DNA from: Myrica gale
Taxonomy: Eukaryota > Streptophyta > Magnoliopsida > Fagales > Myricaceae
Reading direction: 5' to 3'
Assembly: GCA_963930655.1 (NCBI GenBank)
Contig: OZ005621.1
Span: forward strand, 2,963,001-3,027,000
Length of the DNA stretch: 64,000 nucleotides
The notes beneath the pieces were generated by a model. The model worked only from the letters and a program-made list of their open reading frames with translations. It searched no databases and was not told where the DNA came from. A program made the translations under genes and the position numbers. Positions 35,607 to 48,413 of the stretch are shown in pieces (position 1 is the stretch's first letter; each line of letters opens with the position of its first letter).

Positions 35607-38600
35607 GTTGCCGTTAATTAAGTGAAAATTCATTTTCAATATAGATAACCCCTATATTTCCCCCTAATTTATATTGAGAAAGTCACTTTTAGTTTATTAA
35701 TTGTCCTCCTAGTTATAAGTAATCAATTACCCTCTTCAATTGTCACTAAGCCTTACCCTGAGCTAGCTCATCCCTGCGAGTGCAATCCTCGTGCTGACAA
35801 GTTTTAGATCATGTTTTTCCAAGTGCGTGCCTGATCAGGACTAGTTCGCGAGCTTCATTTGTTATTTTTCATAATCCGTTCGTAACAGTACTGTAGTCTG
35901 TAGGTAGACTTAACAATTTTTTTTCTCTAGCAAGAAACTATCATGGGCATGTTCGTGTTGTAAAAAACTGTAGAATTCTAGTAGAATTGTGAATATTTAT
36001 GTAAAATAATGTTTTATAGGTGTTTGTGTAAAAGATAGAGATAAATGATTTGATGTAATTGTTTAATAAAAAAATATTGGAATTATGTGAAAAGTATAAG
36101 GAGAAAATTTGTTGTAATTTTTTTTAAAAAAAAATATATTGAAGTTTGTGTAAAAAATTGTTGAAGATTGTGTTAAATGTATTGGTGTTTGTGTTTGAAT
36201 TTTTAAGATATTCTGTAATAATTTTGTGAATAAATTTGAATTCTAGAAAAAATTTGAAAACAAATATGCTCCAGATCTTGACAACGTGTGCCCAGTTTGA
36301 AGCGTGTGTAGTAGGTCAGCTGTCGAAGTAGAACAGGACCGAAGCAGAATTATCACACGTACTCTACAGCCATCCGAGCTAGTAAAGCCCTGACCTACCT
36401 CTCTATTGTCCTGTCTCTTTGGGGGTGGGGGGTTGATAATACAATTCAATGAATTCACTTCAAACTAGTGAAGGGGAGCGGGGACCTGATGCTACAGGTC
36501 TAGCTGGAGCCATGATAATGGAACTCGGAGTGATAACTCCTGCAGATGCTAGACTGTTAATTAATTTGCTTGAGAATGATATTATGATGCAATGAGTGTG
36601 ACCACACCCCGGGATTTGTAGCTCCTAGCTACGCTATTTTCTAACCTAATGGGCTTGAAAAGTTCTGAGAAAAAATTGAAAGAGACTGCGACTTAAGAGA
36701 GAATAGGTTACTGATAAATTTCTGCCAGGGTTACTGTGCGATGTTATACGTACGAGAGACACACAGAGATTCATCTACTGATCAAATAGATCGAAGGGCA
36801 TTTTCATTTTCTTAACTTCTACGAGGATACTCATGAGAGAGTCACTCTTAAGGTTATCTGATAAAAGAAACGACAATTTGGAGGCGCATATATGCATGGG
36901 GTTGAACTCAAAGTGATCATTTTTCTGATTAGGAAAATCCCCCAAGCGAAATGAATTCCAAAGTAAAAGTTTAAAGACTCGGGAAAGGAAATTAAAACGG
37001 TCCTTTTGGGTCGCGGTGGCCTTTCCATGCAGAGAGAAATCAAGAGAGAGACAAAAGGGTCGGCTAATTGCACGGGGCGTTAAATGTGGACGCTGGTGAG
37101 CGCCGAGCGGTAAGCTTAAAAACGGGAGTGGCATTAATGCAACAGCTAGCAAAAGCAATATTGGTGTCCAGCTCTCACTCACCCTCTCTCTCTCTCAACC
37201 TGGAGTCAATTAGATTCATGAAAATAGAGTCCTTGGATGGACAGAACAGTATCTTGAAGACCAGAGCTGGATCCCCATCGCTAATTGTGTGTGAAAAGGC
37301 CACGCATATTTAGCGTGTGCGGTCAAAGGATGGCAATGTAGCCCTTACACACCACTACTGCCATCAGAAATGTCTCATCAAATCCACGTACTTGGTGGGA
37401 CTTTGTTTGGTGCCTGAATTTTCAAACCCAAAAGCAGCTCTATTTTGACTCCGGTTTCAGGCTCGATGCCGTGGGAGTCGTCTTTTTTTTTTTCCTCTTG
37501 TTTGCTCACAAGGGAAGATATTATGCGTGAAGCTCCTGAGAGAAGCTTGTACACCCCTAATGAAGAAAAAACTACGTTAATTAATAAGGTTACTTTTTAC
37601 CTCATCCGTGTGAGCAAGATGTTCAGGCTGCAGACCTATAGACAGTTTCCTAATAGAAAACTGTCCAGACACATCACAGAACTTATTAACGACAGTGTCG
37701 AAATGAATGGAGAACAACATAGGTTCCTTTTTGTGTCATTGCCTGCCATCATGACTGCTCCTTTCAACCTAATTAGTTGCTCAAATGTTTTATATAAAGA
37801 TGTCCATGAATAGCATTAATAAACTTCTTGTTGGACATCTGAAAACTAATTGGGAGTCAGGAACCAAGTATATTTTATAAAAAACAACTACCAGATCAAT
37901 AAATAGACCTCAAATATATATATATTTCTTAGGCAATGAGGTACTCCAGTATAATTGGATGAATTGAGTCAAAAGTAGTTCAAAATCTGGTCAGCCTGTG
38001 GTCTTGTAGTTGGGTTCATTAATTACTCTCAGACGAGAAATAAATAAATCTCAAGGGATCGTTCTAGCTACCACCAGGAAATTGATCATAAGAAGTTCCT
38101 CAACATAGGGTACGTAGATGGTGAAATTGACTTGATCCATTGGAGATACATCGGTCATATGGCAATTAGGGAGGCTCAAAATTGGAAAAAAGAAGAAAGA
38201 AAAAAAGAACTTAACTGATAGATCATCTTAGTCGGCCGTAAACTTTGCAGGAATGCTTCCCAAAAAAATGGGATATTGCTTATGTTTTCATGGTGACTCA
38301 GCAGACATGGCATGTGGCCTTTGAATATAAAGTAGAGTACAGGTAGAACCACTAAATGAGAAACCTTGGCTCCTTGGTCGTAATTTGCGAGAGCAATGCT
38401 GATCTCTGAGTCTCTCTTCTCTCTCTCTCTCACCCTTTAATTCCTCTCCTTCATATGTACTTGCCTTCCTTTCTCTCTTTTGGTGTGTGCTAGCTGATTG
38501 TGGCCTCAGAAAAACTTAAGAATCGTGGAAACAAAGCATGTAATTATCAAACGTCCTTTGTCTCTTGCAAAGGCCTTCATTATATATAGCTTGGCGGTGG

Positions 38601-39591
38601 GAAACATAGATTGTTGATATCCTTCTCGCGCTGGTCGATCCCTCGTCCAAATGAGCGCGCACCAGTACTATGTGTCCAAAACATGATTTACGTACACCTA
38701 CAAGTGGCTACAACTGTCATTACTTATAAGCCTCCCCTAAACAGTTTTAATTATATGTGGGAAGAATAAAATTTGGTTCGTATTAATTAAGAGTGTAAGG
38801 ACTAATTGATCTCCCAACATATATATTTAAGGAAATTAAACTGGACCTATTATAGTAGGGCGCCACAACGTGATTAGGTTTAGATTCTCGTCTCCAGAAC
38901 TTCAGGAGCAAAGATTTTCAACCAGGAAAAAACGCTAAACAGGTACTAGAAACGGGATTTAAAAGAAAGTGAGCCGCGTCTTAAGGAACTAAACAAATAC
39001 GCTTACATCGATGGTTAGCAGATTAACTTAATTATTATTTCCTATATTCTGTTGATGTTACCTAACGACATGGATGTACCGTACAATCAGAAGCGATCAC
39101 TAGCTAGCGATCTTATATATATTAACGTTGAAATTCCTACTATCTTGCTTGGATACACAGATTGATTCCTGAAGTACCGAAACACGAATGATCAAAGTGT
39201 ATTAGGTTAATGTAGACTGCATGCTAGTAATTGGCCGGAAGTTGAGAGTGAATTAGCTAACGGCGGTACTAAATCCAAACTCAAGAAAAAGAGGGAATAT
39301 GCACTTCAGTTTGCCGACAGTACTGCACCAGCTGTTTTCACATTGCGAGGAGCCTGTTGATCACGGCTAATTAGCTCCCATTGAGAAGATAACAATGGTT
39401 ATATTAAGCAGATCATGATGTAATTTCTCCACATTAAAGAACTACGTACGTACACTTTTATGTTTAACCCTATAGCCATTGGAGGAGAAATTTGAAGTTT
39501 CAAAATCATTAATCTCCACAAACACATCCATATAAACGAACATTTCTTTTCCCGTTGTAATGTTTTTGGATAGTTAATTAATTAACGCCGC

Positions 39592-39594
<3 letters not shown>
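35607..39594. other. Gene-poor AT-rich region
   Basis: No supported gene. Sequence at about 35945-36240 looks like a diverged transposon remnant (GGGCATGTTCGTGTTG near its start, repeated GTTTGTGT words). Open frames of up to 135 codons exist on both strands (for example 36775-37182 minus and 37445-37813 plus), but none resembles a known protein and I see no splice-consistent extension. I looked for common plant microRNA sequences and saw none. Confidence 0.4.

Positions 39595-39625
<31 letters not shown>
39595..39625. repeat. (TA)n microsatellite
   Basis: About 15 uninterrupted TA units. Confidence 0.95.
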
Positions 39626-39628
<3 letters not shown>

Positions 39629-40525
39629 CCGTCCCACAATTTCAGCAAATTAATAATGCTGCCTATAAATTTGTTTAGTTGGTGAATTAAAAGTTCTGAT
39701 GGGGTGGGTCATTGATAATCAATCGATGATCATTAAGCATTCAATTTCATTCATTTAGAGATCAGCCCCCCCCAACCAAAATAAAAGTTCTCAATCGAGC
39801 ATGACCTCTATGAATCTATTCCTGTGGAAACTATATATGAGTTTTGTTTCTTTACCACCATCTATTGGAGTCCTGGTAACAACTCACAGCTTCCTCTGTT
39901 TGTTACATTGAAAATCATTCCTGTATTGGTTGAATATGAGCAAATGATATTCTAACTAACCAAACAAGCTGTCTACTACTTTTAAGTATACGGGAACTAT
40001 CTGATCCAAGTATCAATATACCTTCAAATTCTGAAGAAACACCAAATTAAGCACTAACTTTGCATTCAGAGTAGCTAGGTTGATAGTCCTGGCCTTTGCA
40101 TTATCTTCTTTATGGGATAATTATTAAGTAACTTATAATGATACAGTTGGCACGATTAGTTAATTAAGAGTTTTAAGGCAATGTGGTACCATTTCTTTGT
40201 GTCATGACTCTATAGCCCGTAGGAAATTAAAATGCATGCTTTGAAGTATTGCCATCACAGAGATCTTCCATGCTTGGAGTGATATAAAAACTGAAACAAG
40301 CAAGGAAGTACCAAAGCTAGATTATAACCACGCACTGCGTGACGAGGAGACAATTGTGCACTAGCTAATGAAAGAACAGTTACAATTAGGTACTGTATAT
40401 GCAGAAAAGAGAGAGAGAAAGAAATAATGTTTTAGCTCATAAACGAAAGAGGAGTAAAATAGATTTTGGGAAAATGTAGGCATATATGTTTAATGAAAGA
40501 ATGACAAACGAAACCCACATTCTCT
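39626..40525. other. Non-coding AT-rich spacer
   Basis: I see no gene, RNA or well-defined repeat here beyond a short run of C's near 39769. Confidence 0.4.
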
Positions 40526-40690
40526 GGTTGCCTTAGTGTTTAAGGCGCGCTTGGAGCTGTGTGATTCGACGCACGGTTTGAGTTTAATCTCCCATAAGAA
40601 TAAAATCAGCGATTTAAATGACAGTCTCAACTTTAAACCTTTAAGCATTCCTGAATTTACCCGTGGCGCCGTTTAAGCTTTGCAATGCAT
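40526..40690 (+). mobile_element. tRNA-derived SINE candidate
   Basis: The sequence opens GGTTGCCTTAGTGTTTAAGG, which fits a pol III A box (TRGYNNARNNG-like: TTAGTGTTTAAGGCG). About 40 bases on comes CACGGTTTGAGTTTAATCTC, a degenerate B box. The spacing is that of a tRNA-like promoter. The body continues with GTGGCGCCGTTTAAGC. The 3' end is not defined. A degenerate relative of the head occurs at 54284-54335. Confidence 0.5.
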
Positions 40691-41381
40691 TCAAACTGAA
40701 CCAAGTACTCTGTCTAAACTCAAGGCATAGATGACACTGGGGATTTCCCTCGTTGGCGACAAACCACATAATTGTGTTTCAAGAAGACATCATTTCTTTA
40801 CCAAAAGTAAAGAGTTGCACTAGAACTTGACTTTAATTATGCTCTAATAATGGAGAAAGAAAACTCTACTGCTATGATCATTACTGACCTTATTTGAAAT
40901 AAAACCAAATCTTACTACTACAGCAGTAATTTTATTGTGGCTATTAATTAATATGCCTCAATTATAAATGAAGCATGTTTATATTTAGTAGACTCTTTTT
41001 TTGGATGGTCTTGATTAAATTCTACAAAAGAAAAAGTTAGTAACTACACTTAGTACAGCCTTAATATATAACATTATTCCCACCTTGATTTTATTATTAA
41101 ATGTGCTTCATACATTACAAATTGATCTCAAAATTTTTGTTTTGTACATATAAACACTAACTTCCAATTATCATGTCTTATTAAGTCTACAACAACATAA
41201 ATTTCCCATCACACAAAGACAAAAGTAAAAAGGAAATTGCTTGTACGTGTTTAAAAGTACGGATTATTTGTGTCTTTGACGATCTGTCACACTAGAATCC
41301 AGATGGAGTTTTCGGTACGAAAGTCGCACCGCAACTCACATAGTTATAGTTTAATTTGGACATTGTGAAATTTTTTACAAG
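40691..41381. other. Non-coding AT-rich spacer
   Basis: I see no gene or defined element. Confidence 0.4.
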
Positions 41382-41390
41382 GAGAAATTA

Positions 41391-41732
41391 TACTTTTCAC
41401 CCACGACATTTTGCATCATAAATTATCAATTTTAATATATTATATTTTTTAACTATTAATTTTTATATTTTTCACCATTTTTTTAAATTTGAGACTAAAA
41501 TGACAATAATATTCTTGACATATTTTGTATATAATAAAGATATTATTGTAAATTTATTAATTTATCAAGGGTATTATTATCAAATGGATAATGCAAAGTG
41601 TCAAAATTAGTAGTTTAGAATAAAAAATGTCTAATATTAATAGTTTGAGATGCAGTGTCTTAAATATGGTAATTTGGGGTGAAAAGTATCAAACATATGG
41701 TAGTTTAAGGGTGGATAGTATATTTTTTTTTC
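41391..41732. mobile_element. Non-autonomous Mutator-type MITE (copy B, opposite orientation to copy A)
   Basis: The left end GGAGAAATTATACTTTTCAC is an inverted partner of the right end, where GGTAGTTTAAGGGTGGATAG runs into a T-rich terminus. Flanks TTTTTACAA (41382-41390) and TTTTTATAA (41733-41741) match at 8 of 9 positions. The interior words (GAGACTAAAATGACAATAAT, ATTATTGTAAATTTATTAAT, CAAAGTGTCAAAATT) are the reverse complement of the core of 13290-13688. Confidence 0.7.
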
Positions 41733-41741
41733 TTTTTATAA

Positions 41742-43516
41742 TCATAGGGACGTAGACTGTGCTGGTCGTCCCCTCCTACAATTTCACTTATAAAAAAAGA
41801 AACTTGATTAAAGTAAAGGAGCATTCGTAGATATTTTTTTGAATTTTTTTCCTTTGTTCCAACTTTATTAACCAGATAATTAAAAAAAATATAATTTCCC
41901 ACATTAATATAAAGGTATATCAAAGTGGCTCCCAATAAAAATTTTAGTCTTTTTCTAAACAATTGTTAACTCTATTTCAGTAATTTTTTTAATGAGTAAG
42001 GAAATTCTACTAGAGAGGCCACACAAAATAGACACACTTAAATTATAAACAAATTTCAGAAAGACTAACCTTAAATTCGTAGTTCTTATTACTCCACCTA
42101 CATTCCAAAATTTTAATTGGCAAACAAAATTAATTTAATTTTTTTATAAAATAAAATAACTTCAAAATAATCATTCACTCTCTTCAAATCATCTATTATT
42201 ATTAAATAAATATAAAAAATTTATTTATTTTACTTTTTCACTTATTCTTATAAAATTTTATTTCTCTTTTTATTTTTTCATCAATTATCACACCATTTTA
42301 ATTCTTTATTTTTACTTTTCAACTACACTCATAAGTATTTATTTTTTTACTATTCTTTTCAAACCCAAAAAAATTTTAATATCTTCAACTTTACGACATC
42401 TCATTCTTTTGGGATATTTTTATTATTTTTGGCTTCCACAAAACACAAAATATGGATAGACAAGCCCTCGCTTCTTTGATCAGCTCTCAGAGTACCTTAA
42501 TTGATGTGTATCATTTGTTTCTAAACGTCTACTTTTCCTTTTTAGAAAATATCTCTATATATAATTTCCACCTATAATATAGTCCAATATCTACAGATCC
42601 CGAGAACGAAAGCCCTGTGAAAAAGAGAGAAGGATAGGGAGCCAGGGTGGATCTGAATTTTCTGTCATCTGTGGACTTATTTTTCTTACAGCCCTCTGAA
42701 GAAAGGGGTTAAAAAGGCACCCATATCTTCCCACCGTAGTGTTCAGTATTCGCATACTTCCAGACACAGGTGCGAGAGTCAACCGAACCCTTTTTCTTTT
42801 TTTTGAAGGTATGTGTTTGTAAGGCTTCGAAGAGTCCACATAGCGCGTTTTATCTTCGCTCTCTCTCCTCGCAAATCTTTCGTTTTCTCTGCTATTTTAT
42901 TTTCACTATTCAACTCCTCCTGGGAGCTTCCGTAGAGTCAAGCATGCAGAGAATGAGATAACACTCACTCAAGCTAGGGCTCCCCATTTTCTCCCAGCCC
43001 CCAAGTTGGTTTTAGCCCTTTCTGGACCATTTCGTAGGCTAAGAACGGAAAAGAAGGCAGACTTTTAGAGCGAAAGAGAGAGAGAGGGATAGAGAACGAA
43101 GAGCCAATCAGAAAATCAAAGAGTTTGCTTGCCTTCTTTCTCTTTCTTTCTCTCCAAGCTAAAACCTGTTTCTCTTGCGGAGAGGGAGTTGGAGACATTT
43201 GGGCTTTAACTTTTGTCTCTTCTATCCTCTCTGATTTGTTCAATTTTTTTTTTCTTTTTCGTTATACCTTGGATGCTGTTGTTAAAAGGATCTTTGGAGA
43301 GCAGCCCTGTTCATTTTCGTTGAAGTATTACTGTGTCTGTGGTTCCTGGTTTAGTGCACAGAGCGAAACTTTGGGAAAGCGAATCAAATCAGCCAATAAG
43401 ATTTGCAGCAATACTGCTTGTATATTTTGTAGAGAAGAACAAGACGTAAATCTATAGAGAGAGAGAGAGATAAGCGCTTGTAGCCGAGGGAGAAAAAAGA
43501 AGACAAAGGTCCTTTG
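41742..43516. other. Upstream region and leader of the ANL2-type gene
   Basis: AT-rich sequence up to about 42580 with no gene. From about 42590 composition changes to CT/GA-rich promoter and leader sequence, including the GAGAGAGAGAGAG run at about 43457-43469. HD-ZIP IV genes often carry an intron in the 5' untranslated region; AAGGTATGTG at about 42807 could be a donor, but I cannot place the transcript start. Confidence 0.5.
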
Positions 43517-46500
43517 ATGAGTTTTGGGGGTTTCCTCGAGAATAGTACTGGTGGTGGCGGTGCGAGAATCGTGGCCGATATCCCTTACAGCAACGGCATC
43601 GGCAACAACCACAACATGCCCTCCGGTGCACTCGCTCAGCCCCGCCTTGTCACTCCGCCTCTTACCAAATCCATGTTCAACTCCAGTCCTGGACTTTCTC
43701 TTGGACTTGTACGGCACACCTTCTCTCACTTAGATCTTACTTCTCTGAGTGCATCGTTTATCGTTCTTTCTTTTGGGTCAAGAACTGATCTTTTGAGTGT
43801 ATCTGTGGTGCGGGTGTGCGTATGCTTATTTCTTTGGGTTATTTTTTCGAGCAGCAACCAAATATAGACGGGCAGGGGGATATGGCTAGAATGGCTGAGA
43901 ATTTTGAAGCTACTATTGGGAGAAGGAGCAGAGACGAAGAGCATGAAAGCAGATCTGGCAGCGATAACATGGACGGTGCTTCTGGGGATGATCAAGACGC
44001 AGCCGACAATCCTCCGAGAAAGAAGCGTTACCACCGACACACCCCACAGCAAATCCAGGAACTAGAAGGGTATGGTTTCTGTTCAAAATCTTTTAGTTGG
44101 TTCTTGTGACTGGTAAGGCTTATTAATTTTAGTGTTCGTTTTTCTCTTTTTTTGTTTGATTAGTCTGTTTAAGGAGTGTCCTCATCCTGATGAGAAACAA
44201 AGATTGGAGCTTAGCAAGAGGCTCTGCTTGGAAACCAGACAGGTCAAATTCTGGTTTCAGAATCGTCGTACCCAAATGAAGGTAATCCGCCGGAACAACC
44301 TTAAGGTTACTTTTCTCATGTCTGAGCCAAGATGCCTGCTTAGATCGATGAAACTTGATTTTATCGTTGTTTGCACCAGACCCAATTGGAACGCCACGAG
44401 AACTCGTTGCTTCGGCAAGAAAACGATAAGCTTAGGGCCGAGAACATGTCTATAAGGGATGCAATGAGGAATCCGATTTGCTCAAACTGCGGCGGTCCAG
44501 CAATTATTGGAGAAATTTCACTGGAAGAGCAGCATCTTAGGATTGAGAATGCCCGTTTAAAGGATGAGTTAGATCGTGTGTGCGCGCTAGCAGGCAAATT
44601 TTTGGGCCGTCCCATTTCTTCGTTGGCTAACTCAATTGGTCCTCCGCTGCCAAGTTCAAGTTTGGAACTAGGAGTTGGGAGTAATGGTTTTGGAGGTTTG
44701 AGCGCTGTGGCTACTACATTGCCTTTGGGCCCTGATTTCGGTGTTGGGATTTCAAGTGCTTTGTCAGTGGTGCCTCCGGCTAGACCTGCAGCTGGTGTGA
44801 CAGGCCTTGATAGATCGATCGAGAGGTCTATGTTTCTAGAGCTTGCTTTGGCTGCCATGGATGAATTGGTCAAAATGGCACAGACTGATGAGCCCCTATG
44901 GGTCAGGAGCTTGGAAGGTGGGAGAGAAATGTTGAACCATGAGGAGTATATGAGAAGGTTCACTCCTTGCATTGGCTTGAAACCAAATGGTTTTGTCACC
45001 GAGGCCTCTAGGGAAACTGGTATGGTCATTATCAACAGCATGGCCCTTGTGGAGACATTAATGGACTCGGTAAGCCGTAGACGTGGGCTATTCCTCTGAG
45101 CAAACTTGGGATGGAATTTCTTTGTCTTTCTTTCATTCTTCGATGATTTGTGCGTTCTAAGAGACCATCCAAGTACTTGAAGTGCTTGTTTTCTTTGAAT
45201 CCAATTTATGCACTCTCTGAGGCAGATTATATCTGTGTAGTACTGTTCTTTGCTCATTTGTGTTCCTATCGATTTTCGTTTGTTTTAATTTTCTTTTTTC
45301 CCTCACAGAATCGATGGGCGGAGATGTTTCCTTGCATGATTGCCAGAACCTCTACCACTGATGTGATATCCAGTGGGATGGGGGGAACCAGAAATGGCTC
45401 ACTTCAACTAGTAAGTGAAAATGTTTGTCTTCCACAAATTGTATACTAGGTGTTTTAAACCTAGTACTAGCTTTGTTCAAGACTAAGATTTTCTCCAATT
45501 TGGATTTTAGATGCACGCTGAGCTGCAAGTTCTTTCGCCTTTGGTTCCCGTACGTGAGGTCAATTTCCTCCGCTTCTGTAAGCAGCACGCCGAGGGAGTG
45601 TGGGCTGTGGTTGATGTATCCATTGACAGCATCCGAGAAAATTCGTCTGCACCGACCTTTGTATGCTGCAGGAGGCTTCCCTCCGGGTGTGTGGTTCAAG
45701 ATATGCCTAATGGGTACTCAAAGGTAATTACCAAACCACATTTACAACTACATATACAAAGATAATGGACCAACTACATATATCTTTTACATGTTCCCGG
45801 GATTCTTGTTCTTGGAAATGGTTTTCGAGGTACTGCTGCTCTTCGAGTTTAGTTTGTTACCAAAGACTTATGGGTGGTACACGATTCAACTTGTTTCCTT
45901 CACATTTATTGTGTCTTTCCATGTGGGTGTGTGTTCTTCCCCTTTGGGGCCTTTAATTGGTTATCAGAGAAATTTGTTTGTCTGGCTATTACGCACCACA
46001 TCAACGCATTGTCAGTGCTTAGTTTACTTCTCAAGGAATTATTATTTTTTTAAGTCTTGAACTTATTTTATTGACTTGAATGCTTCTTCTTAACTTCAAG
46101 TTTCAGTAACTGGACTAATTGCTTAATCGTATTATATACAACCACCGTACGCCCCCAAATCGAGGGTACCACATTATTTTATCAATAGAAGCTGCTATTA
46201 CTCAAATTTCTGTACTTTGGACAACATTAATTTTTTTTGATAAGCAGACAACATTAATTTCATATCCTATATTAGTAAATTGCATTGTAATCTTCAACAT
46301 TGGTTGAATCAAATACAATTTTGATGTTTCTATTCCAATCGTTGGTGCTACCTTGATTATTCCCCACATCTGTATTATATTCATGTTCCTGCATGTGAAC
46401 TGGTTCCAGTTGCCCCCTCACCTATAAAAAATGAGTTTATTTTTCCATCAGCGTAGACCTTGAAGTCAAACGCCAAGACTGGCTATTTTGTTCTTACATG

Positions 46501-48413
46501 ACTATCAGTGGTCAGTTAGGCACAAGTACACATCTCGATGTCACCCTCTACAGTGCACGTCGTTCCTCTAAATATTGCGAAAGTTGGCCTTGAGCATTAT
46601 TTTATGCTTTGCCTGTCCTCGAGGTCTATGTGATACCTTGTCTGCCATTTGAGCCAATCTTTCTTTATGGATTATTGCATTTTCAGCTTTTAGTCAATGA
46701 ACATCTTTTTTGGTAAAATAGATGGAGGAAATACATTTATTTACTAGCTAGAAACACTTGGCCAATGGAACTTCTACTTGCTAGTAGGTTACAGACTTCC
46801 AGCTCCATGATACGTGAAAGAAGTTTGCATTTTTGGTGAGTAGTAATATTATCTGATATATGACTGCAGGTTACATGGGTGGAGCACGCAGAGTACGATG
46901 AGAGTCAAGTCCACCAGCTGTACCGGCCCTTGTTAAGCTCCGGCATGGGCTTCGGTGCCCAACGCTGGATCGCCACTCTTCAACGCCAGTGCGAGTGCCT
47001 AGCCATCCTCATGTCCTCCGCTGTACATACCCGAGACCACACAGGTAACTATTAACTAAAACCCTTATATCCGACCTAACTTCGCGCCCATTCACGGACG
47101 CAGAGTCCTAACAAGATCTGTTTGCCTCCCGCTTTAGCGATTACTGCGAGTGGGCGACGAAGCATGTTGAAGCTAGCGCAACGAATGACCGACAACTTCT
47201 GCGCGGGTGTGTGCGCGTCGACGGTGCACAAATGGAACAAGCTAAATGCGGGCAATGTGGATGAAGATGTCAGGGTCATGACCAGGAAGAGCGTGGACGA
47301 TCCCGGTGAGCCACCGGGCATTGTGTTGAGCGCTGCCACCTCGGTTTGGCTGCCAGTTTCGCCTCAGAGACTATTTGACTTCCTACGCAATGAGCGGCTA
47401 AGAAGCGAGTGGGACATATTATCTAACGGCGGGCCCATGCAGGAGATGGCCCACATTGCTAAGGGCCAAGATCATGGCAATTGCGTCTCTCTCCTACGTG
47501 CTGGTGTAAGTTCACTGCTTTTTTTTGCTGACTTCCGTTCCTTTTTTTTTCCTAGGCTGCTAGATTCCCTTTTTCTTTCTTTTTTTCTACGCTGCTAGAT
47601 TTTCTTCGTTAGAACAAAAAAGTAGCTGGAGACAACCTAATGACGCATGTGTCCCCGGTTGAAAAGGTCAATCCATTTGTCGGGTAGGGATAAACGTAAA
47701 TCCAAAAGGACTGGTTTGGGAATTTGGAAGTAACAATAAGGACAAGTTGGAGCAGATCCAGGGACAGTTACCAGTGTTTGCTTTACTTATCAAAGTACTA
47801 CTGTTTGCTTCGATTACCCCTTTTTAAAAGGTCAAAATAGAGGACAGTTGTCAATTTCTTTCCAGAGTTTTGTATGGTTTCTGACCTCTCCTTTTGAAAT
47901 TACTCTGAAAACAAAAAGCAAAAATCAACAGGTTTGACTTTTATCAGTTAAAATGGTATTTCTGGTAAATTTTTGCAAAACTAAGGGTAATGTCTGTGCG
48001 TTTTGCAGGCGATGAACGCAAACCAGAGCAGCATGCTTATCCTGCAGGAGACGTGCATAGACGCGGCGGGTTCCCTTGTGGTGTACGCGCCCGTTGACAT
48101 TCCGGCCATGCACTTGGTGATGAACGGAGGGGACTCAGCGTACGTGGCGCTGCTTCCCTCGGGATTCGCTATAGTCCCAGATGGGCCGGGGTCACGTGGG
48201 CCCGGAACGACTGCCAACTGCAATAACAGCAGCAACGGGGGTGTTGGGGAGGGCCCCCGCAGAGTGAGCGGGTCGCTCTTAACGGTGGCGTTTCAAATCC
48301 TGGTGAATAGTCTCCCAACGGCTAAGCTCACGGTCGAATCGGTTGAGACGGTCAACAATCTGATCTCGTGCACGGTGCAGAAGATCAAGGCCGCTCTTCA
48401 ATGCGAAAGCTGA
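43517..48413 (+). CDS. ANL2: HD-ZIP class IV homeodomain-START transcription factor, ANTHOCYANINLESS 2 type
   Basis: A nuclear epidermis-type regulator; Arabidopsis ANL2 affects anthocyanin in subepidermal tissue and root cell identity. Nine exons: 43517-43708, 43855-44069, 44164-44281, 44380-45069, 45309-45410, 45511-45723, 46870-47044, 47138-47505, 48009-48413, giving about 825 residues. The N terminus has the ANL2 signature [19 protein letters not shown]. The homeodomain is at about 118-175 ([19 protein letters not shown] to [13 protein letters not shown]). The zipper-loop-zipper follows, with CSNCGG at about 209-214. A START domain begins near residue 300 ([20 protein letters not shown]). 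The conserved C terminus has [20 protein letters not shown] and ends KAALQCES. Phases close throughout. Exon 2 has two in-frame acceptors (GAGCAG). Confidence in ANL2 rather than a close HDG paralog is fairly high. Confidence 0.95.

Noticed and set aside
36775..37182. 135-codon minus-strand frame with a hydrophobic start
   Set aside because: Looks like a signal peptide at first, but the rest resembles no family and there is no coding context or splice-consistent extension.
44361..45257. 298-codon frame antisense to the ANL2-type gene
   Set aside because: Exact shadow of the exon 4 coding strand; the plus strand encodes the conserved protein.
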